Part shown: piece after piece, positions 50,956-58,300 of the stretch | Layout of the letters: each line of letters begins with the position of its first letter | How positions within the stretch are numbered: position 1 is the stretch's first letter | Source: Flavobacterium sp. Root901 | GTDB taxonomy: Bacteria; Bacteroidota; Bacteroidia; Flavobacteriales; Flavobacteriaceae | Direction of reading: 5' to 3' | NCBI RefSeq assembly: GCF_001429765.1 | Contig: NZ_LMJB01000008.1 | Span: 312,835-376,834, forward strand | Length of the DNA stretch: 64,000 bases | Made by a program: the position numbers and the translations under genes | The notes under the pieces: model-generated | Database searches by the model: none | Told to the model about the DNA's origin: nothing | Seen by the model: the letters and a program-made list of their open reading frames with translations, nothing else

Positions 50956-51690
50956 ATGAAAAAGAAATTCACCTTAGAAATAAAAAATCCTTGTTCTGAA
51001 AATTTTGATAAAATGATTCCTAATGCAGGTGGCTCGTTTTGTAATTCATGCATGAAAAATGTAATTGATTTAAGTAAAAAAACGAATTCTGAAGTTGCCA
51101 GATTCATTGCCGTAAATAAAGACGCAAACATTTGTGCACGATTAAAAACAACCCAGCTGGAAGAACAATTTGAATACAGTGAGACCTCTAAAATAAATAC
51201 TTTAAAATATGCAGCAGTAGCTGCGACTGTTTTACTTGCCTCAAATCTTACAGCGCAGGAAAAAGAACCTGTTAAAATCGAAAAAGTATGGGCAGAGCCA
51301 ATGTATAGATTAGGCAAAGTGGCTTCTAATCAAACTGTAAATGAAGAAGTTCTGATAATAGTAAAAGGGAAATTATTAGAATCAAAAACACATAAACCTT
51401 TTAATAAAGAAACATATCCAGATTTAATGTTATCTGTTAATGGTTCAGAAACTCCTGTGAAAGTAAATCCAAAAACGGGAGAATTTTCTATAGCAGCGCA
51501 GGTTGTAAAAACCAATAAATCACTAATAGTTACGATCACAGGAAGCGATTATTATCTTTCAAAAGAAATACCTTTTACTATAAAAGCAGTTAAAAATAAT
51601 GTTTTATCACAAAATATAATTATTGATGCAGGTGAGCTGACTAAAGTTTTTATTGCCGGCGGATTAGGAATTAATTATACAGATCAATAA
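50956..51690 (+). CDS. Four-cysteine domain membrane protein with periplasmic beta domain
   Basis: 244 residues, function unknown. N-terminal cytoplasmic part: NPCSENFDKM (C13), GGSFCNSCMKNVIDLS (C29, C32) and NICARL (C60). The spacing looks like a metal site. A short hydrophobic helix follows (about 84-100, YAAVAATVLLASNLTAQ), then a beta-rich region (about 118-215, VKGKLLESKTHKPFN, VNPKTGEFSIAA) like a carboxypeptidase regulatory domain. I have seen this N-terminal pattern (C-x-FC-x2-C-x-K-x-V-x-D) in other Bacteroidetes proteins but know no name for it. It could be a membrane sensor or anti-sigma-like protein. Single gene with a terminator. Confidence 0.65.
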   Translation: MKKKFTLEIKNPCSENFDKMIPNAGGSFCNSCMKNVIDLSKKTNSEVARFIAVNKDANICARLKTTQLEEQFEYSETSKINTLKYAAVAATVLLASNLTAQEKEPVKIEKVWAEPMYRLGKVASNQTVNEEVLIIVKGKLLESKTHKPFNKETYPDLMLSVNGSETPVKVNPKTGEFSIAAQVVKTNKSLIVTITGSDYYLSKEIPFTIKAVKNNVLSQNIIIDAGELTKVFIAGGLGINYTDQ

Positions 51691-51713
51691 AACAAATGTT
51701 GGGGATTGTAATG

Positions 51714-51748
51714 AAAAAAAGGCTGTCTAATAATAGACTAGCCTTTTT
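51714..51748. terminator. Bidirectional terminator before prfC
   Basis: AAAGGCTGTCTA / TAGACTAGCCTTT with one bulged base, between convergent genes. Confidence 0.75.
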
Positions 51749-51768
51749 ATGTTTTTCTAAAGAAGTTA

Positions 51769-53361
51769 TTAATCAAATTCAGAAGTGAAGTATAATTTCA
51801 CACTCGGATATTTACTTTGTGTCATTTGAATTGTAAAATCAGAATCGGCTAAAAATACCAGCTGACCATATTTATCATGTGCAAGGAATTTTTGTTTGAT
51901 GCGTTTAAATTCTTTGAACTCTTCATTTTTAGCATCATCCGGTTTTACCCAGCAAGCTTTGTGAACAGGGAAGTTTTCGTAAGTACATTTTGCACCATAT
52001 TCGTGCTCTAAACGATATTGAATTACCTCATACTGAAGTGCTCCAACAGTTCCAATAACTTTACGATTATTCATCTCTAAAGTAAATAACTGCGCTACAC
52101 CTTCATCCATTAACTGATCAACACCTTTTTCTAATTGCTTAGCTTTCATAGGATCAGCGTTGTTGATGTATCTGAAGTGCTCCGGAGAGAAACTCGGAAT
52201 TCCTTTAAAACTCATTACTTCACCTTCGGTTAAAGTATCTCCAATTTTAAAGTTTCCAGTATCGTGTAAACCAACAATGTCTCCAGGATAAGAAATATCA
52301 ACGATTTCTTTTTTCTCTGCGAAAAAGGCATTCGGGCTTGAGAATTTTAAATTTTTCTTCTGGCGAACGTGGTAATAAGGTTTGTTTCTTTCAAAAGTTC
52401 CAGAAACAATTTTTATAAAAGCTAAACGGTCACGGTGTTTTGGATCCATATTAGCGTGGATTTTAAATACAAAACCAGACATTTTTTCTTCTGCCGGATC
52501 AACCAAACGAGTTTCAGAATCTTTTGGTCGTGGAGAAGGAGCAATTGTCACGAAACAGTCTAACAACTCGCGGACTCCAAAATTATTCAATGCTGATCCA
52601 AAAAACACAGGCTGAATTTTCCCGTCTAAATAATCCTGACGTTCAAATTTTGGATAAACTTCATCAATTAATTCTAATTCTTCACGAAGTTTTTCTGCTG
52701 CTTTCTGTCCAACAATTTTATCTAATTCAGGATTGTTCTGAACATCAGAGAAAGCAATAGTTTCTTCTATGTTTTTACGGCTGTCACCACTAAAAAGGTT
52801 GATATTTTCTTCCCAAAGGTTATAAATTCCCTGAAAGTCATAACCCATTCCGATAGGGAAACTTAACGGAGTAACTTTTAAACCTAATTTTTGCTCTACT
52901 TCATCCATCAAATCAAAAGCATCTTTACCTTCACGATCTAATTTATTGATGAAAACAATCATCGGAATATTACGCATTCTGCAGACTGCAACTAATTTTT
53001 CCGTTTGTTCCTCAACCCCTTTTGCAACGTCAATAACAACAATTACACTATCAACGGCAGTTAAAGTTCTAAATGTATCTTCGGCAAAATCCTTGTGTCC
53101 CGGAGTATCAAGAATGTTGATTTTTTTATCTTTATAGTTAAAAGCAAGTACAGAAGTTGAAACCGAGATCCCTCTTTGGCGTTCGATTTCCATAAAGTCA
53201 CTCGTTGCTCCTTTTTTTATTTTATTATTTTTTACTGCGCCCGCTTCCTGAATGGCACCTCCAAATAACAATAATTTCTCTGTTAATGTTGTTTTTCCTG
53301 CATCGGGATGCGAGATAATTCCAAATGTTCTTCTGCGTTGTATTTCTTTTAAAAAGCTCAT
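51769..53361 (-). CDS. prfC: Peptide chain release factor 3
   Basis: 530 residues. GTPase that removes RF1/RF2 from the ribosome after peptide release. G1 SHPDAGKTTLTEKLLLFGGAI, G3 DTPGHKDFAEDTFR, G4 NKLDREG; the FGSALNNFGVRELLDCF segment separates it from EF-G. Start at MSFLKEIQRRRTFGII is the normal RF3 start. Single gene with promoter-like box and terminator. Confidence 0.96.
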   Translation of the reverse strand: MSFLKEIQRRRTFGIISHPDAGKTTLTEKLLLFGGAIQEAGAVKNNKIKKGATSDFMEIERQRGISVSTSVLAFNYKDKKINILDTPGHKDFAEDTFRTLTAVDSVIVVIDVAKGVEEQTEKLVAVCRMRNIPMIVFINKLDREGKDAFDLMDEVEQKLGLKVTPLSFPIGMGYDFQGIYNLWEENINLFSGDSRKNIEETIAFSDVQNNPELDKIVGQKAAEKLREELELIDEVYPKFERQDYLDGKIQPVFFGSALNNFGVRELLDCFVTIAPSPRPKDSETRLVDPAEEKMSGFVFKIHANMDPKHRDRLAFIKIVSGTFERNKPYYHVRQKKNLKFSSPNAFFAEKKEIVDISYPGDIVGLHDTGNFKIGDTLTEGEVMSFKGIPSFSPEHFRYINNADPMKAKQLEKGVDQLMDEGVAQLFTLEMNNRKVIGTVGALQYEVIQYRLEHEYGAKCTYENFPVHKACWVKPDDAKNEEFKEFKRIKQKFLAHDKYGQLVFLADSDFTIQMTQSKYPSVKLYFTSEFD

Positions 53362-53380
53362 ATTTCGTATAAATAGGTTG

Positions 53381-53388
53381 CAAAAGTA
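53381..53388 (-). promoter_or_regulatory. -7 promoter element for prfC
   Basis: Minus-strand TACTTTTG, 19 bases before the start codon; -33 box unclear. Confidence 0.35.
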
Positions 53389-53471
53389 CTATTAAATTAC
53401 GGCTTTATAAAAATATTCAGTTCTTAAATTTGGAAGTCTTTTTTTCTAATAGGATTTTCAAAGAAAAAAAT

Positions 53472-53493
53472 AAGGCTGTTTTGCAACAGCCTT
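53472..53493. terminator. Hairpin between the alpha-amylase gene and prfC
   Basis: AAGGCTGTT, loop TTG, CAACAGCCTT. On the minus strand it is followed by ATTTTTTTC. It lies beyond the stop codon of the alpha-amylase gene (downstream on the minus strand), so it terminates that gene. Confidence 0.8.
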
Positions 53494-53511
53494 AAATAGT
53501 CATTTTTAAAA

Positions 53512-54954
53512 TTACTGATTAATTGACCAAATTGAATATCCTTTTGGAGGACATTGTATTTTTACCCATTTATCTGCCTGAGTTGTAGGGAACCATGTTG
53601 AATTTCCTGTAAAATCCTTAATTTGAGTATTTGCCCAATTGGTTTGAATCCATCTTTCCTGCCAAACATCAGAATTATTAATGTAAACCACCAATCCCGG
53701 GTTTCCGTTATAACCGTTTCTTCTCGCCACATATTCATCATTATCAGAATATAAAATAGAAGTTGTTCCGGTTGCTTTGTTATTGTGAATCCAGATCAGA
53801 TTATTTAATTTGTTTTTATCCAGCCATTCTTCATAATCTCTATAGAAAATTGTTGGATAACCTTCGTGAGTTAATATGTAAGAATAGGCTAAAAGTTTAC
53901 TCCAGATTTCATCAGTATCATGATTTGTTACAAACGTAACTGCTTTATATGGATTGCGTTTCCACATCATGTCGTCATTTAAAAGAGCAAGATTATTTCC
54001 GTCAAAAGCATCATTCATTTTATAATAACACGCAAAATCAAACACAGAACTATTGGCATTATTGGCCCACCATTCAAGAGTATTTACGTTTGAATCCCAG
54101 TATTCTCCAACAGAAAATCCGCCTACATTGGCATTCCAATCGTGTACAACCCAAGGAGCAAAACCTTTTACGTAATCAAATCTCCAGCCATCAAATTTCA
54201 TGGTGTTTTTGTAATATTTGCCAACTCCGTCAGCTCTCAGCCATAACCAGTCTTGTACGTTTGGCGCTGCGTGACATAAATCAGGAAAGCCGCCAAAAGA
54301 GCCTTCATCATTATTTCCGTAGCTGTTTTTATAAAAATCATTATAAGTACGTTTAAATTTTCCGGATGCGATTCCTGTAAAATTAGTCCACGTATTTGTT
54401 CCGGTAAAAGGATTAGCTTCAGATTGTCCTCCACTATTATGATTTATTACGATATCTGCATATACTTTAATGTTCTGAGCATGTGCATTTGTAATAAGAT
54501 TTACTAATTCTGTTTTTGATCCAAATCTTGTTTCGGTACTTCCATTTTGGTTATAATCTCCAAAATCAAAATAATCCGTTGGATCATAACCCATAGAAAA
54601 TGCACCATTTTGCGCTTTTGAAGCAGGAGGAAGCCAGATTGATCCAATTCCGGCATTACCCCAGGCCGTTACCTTGCTGCTCACGGTATTCCACCAATTT
54701 CCGCCTGCAGGAACGTCCCAATAAAACGCCTGCATCATAACTCCGCCCCCTGGGTTATCAACATATTTTCCGGTTAAAGAGGATGATTTTGCACCTGTAC
54801 TAAAAGGTTTTCCGTCATGATTTGTAACATTGATGATTTTAAATTGCTGACTTTCTGCTTTTGAGTCAACGTCATTTGTTTCGTTTTGCGAACATGAATA
54901 CAAAAATGCTGTAATAGCAGTAATGAAACACAATCGTGCAATTGGTTTTTTCAT
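53512..54954 (-). CDS. GH13 alpha-amylase lipoprotein (archaeal-type subfamily)
   Basis: 480 residues. Lipoprotein signal ending FLYSC (C21), so anchored in the envelope rather than freely secreted. GH13 barrel from about residue 70: GVMMQAFYWDVPAGGNWW, GIGSIWLPPASKAQ and VYADIVINHNSGG (region I), GWRFDYVKGFA with nucleophile D260, GEYWD with acid E284, and FVTNHDTDE with D346. These segments resemble Pyrococcus/Thermococcus alpha-amylases (GH13_7 type) closely. It should hydrolyse alpha-1,4-glucan. No SusC/SusD, regulator or other starch gene is adjacent, so it is not part of a visible utilisation locus. Confidence 0.88.
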   Translation of the reverse strand: MKKPIARLCFITAITAFLYSCSQNETNDVDSKAESQQFKIINVTNHDGKPFSTGAKSSSLTGKYVDNPGGGVMMQAFYWDVPAGGNWWNTVSSKVTAWGNAGIGSIWLPPASKAQNGAFSMGYDPTDYFDFGDYNQNGSTETRFGSKTELVNLITNAHAQNIKVYADIVINHNSGGQSEANPFTGTNTWTNFTGIASGKFKRTYNDFYKNSYGNNDEGSFGGFPDLCHAAPNVQDWLWLRADGVGKYYKNTMKFDGWRFDYVKGFAPWVVHDWNANVGGFSVGEYWDSNVNTLEWWANNANSSVFDFACYYKMNDAFDGNNLALLNDDMMWKRNPYKAVTFVTNHDTDEIWSKLLAYSYILTHEGYPTIFYRDYEEWLDKNKLNNLIWIHNNKATGTTSILYSDNDEYVARRNGYNGNPGLVVYINNSDVWQERWIQTNWANTQIKDFTGNSTWFPTTQADKWVKIQCPPKGYSIWSINQ

Positions 54955-55430
54955 AATAATGTGGTTAAGGTTAAATTAATAAAGTTTGTTATTGTTAATT
55001 TTAGCGGTTTAAAAACAAGATATTCTTATTTTTTTACGCTATAAATTATTAATAACGCATCTAAAGTAGGAGTTTTTTAATTTGATTTGTTTTTGTAAGA
55101 AAATAGTTTTCCAACGAAAACGTTGTAGTGTTTAAAACTTTTTTTCATCACATTGAAAATCAGTACTTATTTTTTAGGAAAGTTTTTTAATAAATATATT
55201 TCAGAAGAAGAAAGTATAAGGGAAATGAAACCTTATGCGCTGCATTTAATATAATCCACATAATTTTTTGTTAATACTATGGCTGATAGTTGTATTATGT
55301 AATTGAATTGTTATTTTTGTTCGTTTTATATAAGAGAAATAGAAGTTCATTATTTTATTTGAGAGAATAAAATAATAGGCAATTAAATTTTAAAGCACAG
55401 ATCTTTAACATCCAAATTAAATTTAAAATA
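54955..55430. other. Intergenic region between divergent amylase and SurA-like genes
   Basis: 476 bases, AT-rich. It holds one good promoter for the right-hand gene (55290-55319). CGAAAACGTTGTAGTG at about 55117 recalls GAAAACGTT-type operator sites of LacI-like regulators, but this is weak. No small gene is supportable. Confidence 0.5.
55290..55319 (+). promoter_or_regulatory. Bacteroidetes-type promoter of the SurA-like gene
   Basis: TTG, exactly 19 bases, TATTTTTG. The 5' leader would be about 105 bases. Confidence 0.65.
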
Positions 55431-56858
55431 ATGTTATTAAAAAAATTACAGCTAAAAACAATTGATTATAAGGTAGTCTTAACAATGTGTTTTTTATTTT
55501 TTTTCAACTCAATAATTTCAGCTCAGGAAATTATTAAGGATGTTGTAGCTGAAAAGCCGGCAGAAACTGTACACGGGAGACAAAAAATAGATGGTATTAT
55601 AGCTACAGTTGGAGATTATATTGTTTTAGATTCTGATATTGATAAAGGTTATTTAGAAATTGCAAGTCAGGGTGGTAATACTAAAGATATTACAAGATGC
55701 CAGATGCTTGGTAAACTTTTAGAAGATAAATTATATGCGCATCAGGCCATTCAGGATAGTATTATTGTGAGTGATGCTGAAGTAAGAAGTATGATGGATG
55801 AGCGTTTGAATTATATGATTCAGCAGGTTGGGGATATTAACAAAGTGGTGGAATATTATAAAAAGAGTTCTGTTGAAGAATTTAAAACGTATTTTGCTGA
55901 TATCTTAAAAGAGCAAAAGTTAGCCTCAGAGATGAGAGATAAAATTGTAAAAGATGTAGAAATTACTCCCGAAGAAGTTCGTAATTTCTTCAAAAAAATT
56001 CCTAAAGATGAATTGCCAACTTTTGGTGCCGAAATGGAAGTAGCACAAATTGTTGCTGAGCCAAAAGTTTCTAAAGAAGACAAACAAAAGGTAATTGACA
56101 GATTAAATGCTATCAGACAAGATGTTATAGATGGTTCCAGTTTTGCTACAAAAGCAGTTTTGTACTCTCAGGATCCGGGATCTGCTCCTAACGGAGGATA
56201 TTATAAAATGACTCGTAAAACGCCTTTCGTAAAAGAGTTTAAAGATGTTGCATTTAGTTTACAGGAAGGTGAAATTTCAAAACCTTTTGAAACTACTTTT
56301 GGTTTCCATATTATTATGGTAGATAAAATAAAAGGACAGGAAGTAGAATTACGTCATATTTTAATTTCTCCAGTAGTTTCAGATAGCGCTTTAAAAGAAG
56401 CAAAAGAAAGACTTGCTAATGTAAGAGCAAAAATTGTAAGCAAAGAAATTACTTTTGCAGAAGCAGCAAGAACAGAATCTGATGAAAAAGAAACAAGAGC
56501 AAACGGAGGTACTTTGATTAATCCAAATACGCAGGATACTCGTTTCGAATTAACCAAAATGGATCCAAGTTTATACGGTCAGGTTTCGAATTTAAAGGAT
56601 GATGAAGTTTCTCAGCCGCTTTTAAATACAGACGAAAAAGGAAAGAAAACCTATAAGTTAATAACGGTAACAAACAGAATTGACGAACACGTTGCGGATT
56701 ATGCTAAGGATTACACTAAAATTAAAGAATTAGCATTAAAAGAAAAACAAATCAATGCAATCGCAAAATGGTTTGATGCTAAAATTAAAGATACTTACAT
56801 CAAAATTATTGGAGAATACAGAGATTGTACTTTTGCTAACAATTGGTTAAAAAAATAA
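55431..56858 (+). CDS. SurA-like periplasmic peptidylprolyl isomerase
   Basis: 475 residues. Signal peptide spans about 14-32, ending IISAQ. A SurA N-terminal chaperone domain follows (DGIIATVGDYIVLDSDI, then helical), and then two parvulin domains at about 205-310 (AQIVAEPKVSKEDKQ, FGFHIIMVDKI) and 313-420 (VELRHILISPVV, NGGTLINPNTQD). Predicted folding helper for outer-membrane proteins. SurA is usually about 430 residues, so the length fits. The MoxR gene follows after 78 bases, separated by a hairpin. Confidence 0.88.
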   Translation: MLLKKLQLKTIDYKVVLTMCFLFFFNSIISAQEIIKDVVAEKPAETVHGRQKIDGIIATVGDYIVLDSDIDKGYLEIASQGGNTKDITRCQMLGKLLEDKLYAHQAIQDSIIVSDAEVRSMMDERLNYMIQQVGDINKVVEYYKKSSVEEFKTYFADILKEQKLASEMRDKIVKDVEITPEEVRNFFKKIPKDELPTFGAEMEVAQIVAEPKVSKEDKQKVIDRLNAIRQDVIDGSSFATKAVLYSQDPGSAPNGGYYKMTRKTPFVKEFKDVAFSLQEGEISKPFETTFGFHIIMVDKIKGQEVELRHILISPVVSDSALKEAKERLANVRAKIVSKEITFAEAARTESDEKETRANGGTLINPNTQDTRFELTKMDPSLYGQVSNLKDDEVSQPLLNTDEKGKKTYKLITVTNRIDEHVADYAKDYTKIKELALKEKQINAIAKWFDAKIKDTYIKIIGEYRDCTFANNWLKK

Positions 56859-56875
56859 TTTTTATTAAATAAAGA

Positions 56876-56916
56876 AAAAGAGTTAGTTTTATGAATTCAT
56901 TAAACTAACTCTTTTT
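56876..56916 (+). terminator. Terminator between SurA-like and moxR genes
   Basis: AAAAAGAGTTAGTTT ... AAACTAACTCTTTTT; long stem but T-run is modest. Confidence 0.8.
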
Positions 56917-56936
56917 AATTTTAAATACATTCATAA

Positions 56937-57890
56937 ATGTCTGACGTAACAGCAATTCACAATTTAGTTCAGAAACGTAACGAATTAAAAAACGAAATAG
57001 CAAAAATCATTGTAGGGCAGGACGCCGTTATCGACCAAATTTTACTTTGTATATTTTCTGGAGGGCATGCACTTTTAATAGGAGTTCCGGGTCTGGCAAA
57101 AACTTTAATGATCAATACTTTGTCTCAGGCTTTAGGTTTAGATTTTAAAAGAATTCAGTTTACTCCGGATTTAATGCCATCGGATATTTTAGGAAGTGAA
57201 ATTTTAGACGAAAACAGACATTTTAAGTTCATAAAAGGCCCGATTTTCTCTAATATCATTTTAGCGGATGAGATCAACAGAACACCTCCAAAAACACAGG
57301 CTGCTTTGCTGGAAGCCATGCAGGAACGTTCTGTAACCATTGCGGGTCAGAATTATAAATTAGACTTACCTTATTTTGTATTAGCAACCCAAAACCCAAT
57401 TGAGCAGGAAGGAACTTACCCATTGCCGGAAGCACAGCTGGACCGTTTTATGTTTGCAGTTAAATTGGAATATCCAACTTTTGAAGAAGAGGTAAAAGTC
57501 GTTAAACAAACAACATCTGATAATAAAGTAGAAATTAAACCATTATTTACTGCCCAGGAAATTATAGATTTTCAGCATTTGATAAGAAGAATCCCGGTGG
57601 CAGATAATGTAATTGAATACGCAGTAACTTTAGTGAGCAAAACACGTCCGGATAATGCTTTGACAAATGATTTTGTAAAAAATTACCTTGACTGGGGAGC
57701 AGGACCAAGAGCTTCTCAAAACTTAATTTTAGCGGCAAAAGCTCATGCAGCATTCAATGGTAAGTTTTCGCCGGATATAGAAGATGTACAAGCAGTAGCA
57801 ACCGGAATTCTGCGTCACAGAATTATTAAAAATTATAAAGCAGATGCTGAAGGAATAACAGAAGAAGTTATTATTAAGAAGCTGATGTAG
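56937..57890 (+). CDS. MoxR family AAA+ ATPase
   Basis: 317 residues, cytoplasmic. Walker A GVPGLAKTLM, Walker B IILADEINR, sensor segment FVLATQNPIEQEGTYPLPEAQLDRF; C-terminal lid domain ends IIKNYKADAEG. MoxR proteins are chaperone-like ATPases working with von Willebrand domain partners (the Bat operon in Bacteroidetes), but no DUF58 or VWA gene follows here. Monocistronic, with its own terminator. Confidence 0.92.
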   Translation: MSDVTAIHNLVQKRNELKNEIAKIIVGQDAVIDQILLCIFSGGHALLIGVPGLAKTLMINTLSQALGLDFKRIQFTPDLMPSDILGSEILDENRHFKFIKGPIFSNIILADEINRTPPKTQAALLEAMQERSVTIAGQNYKLDLPYFVLATQNPIEQEGTYPLPEAQLDRFMFAVKLEYPTFEEEVKVVKQTTSDNKVEIKPLFTAQEIIDFQHLIRRIPVADNVIEYAVTLVSKTRPDNALTNDFVKNYLDWGAGPRASQNLILAAKAHAAFNGKFSPDIEDVQAVATGILRHRIIKNYKADAEGITEEVIIKKLM

Positions 57891-57909
57891 ATCTCAAAAT
57901 AATAGTATA

Positions 57910-57938
57910 AATCCTGATAATTTATTGTCAGGATTTTT
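57910..57938 (+). terminator. moxR terminator
   Basis: AAATCCTGA ... TCAGGATTTTTTT. Confidence 0.85.
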
Positions 57939-58265
57939 TTGTTTTAAAAACTGCTTAAATGTAAATCTTCATCAAATTTTAAAATGTGTTTATAGAAGTA
58001 AAAATGACGTAAAAATTCGCAACTATAACGTTATAATTATTTATTTAGAACTATTCTTTGCGAAAACAGATGTAAAATCTCACTTACTTCATAACATTAA
58101 ATTTCGACTTTGTTAATGAAAAGATTTTAAAATATTAATAATTCATTTTTTTAATTCAAAATTGATATTTTAGCAAAAACAAGCAATGAAAATCGTTTTT
58201 TAGCAATAATAATTTTTCAAAAGGGGACATCTATTATATTTTTTTTAATTTTCGGCATTAATGCT

Positions 58266-58273
58266 TAAATTTG
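58266..58273 (+). promoter_or_regulatory. -7 promoter element for acnB
   Basis: TAAATTTG, 27 bases before the chosen ATG; no TTG at 19 bases. It overlaps an upstream TTG codon of the open frame, which supports the later start. Confidence 0.45.
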
Positions 58274-58300
58274 CATCAAAAAAATAAATCTGCCTTAATT

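Larger units (their letters stand above)
57891..58300. other. Intergenic region before acnB
   Basis: 410 bases. It holds the moxR terminator and the acnB -7 box. The 63-codon open frame within it has no family-like feature and starts inside the terminator, so I leave it out. AT-rich otherwise. Confidence 0.55.

Noticed and set aside
55110..55140. LacI-type operator near CGAAAACGTTG
   Set aside because: Only one imperfect copy, and no regulator gene nearby; too weak to annotate.
57925..58116. 63-codon plus-strand open frame between moxR and acnB
   Set aside because: It begins inside the moxR terminator, lacks any leader or family pattern, and has a composition like the AT-rich spacer.
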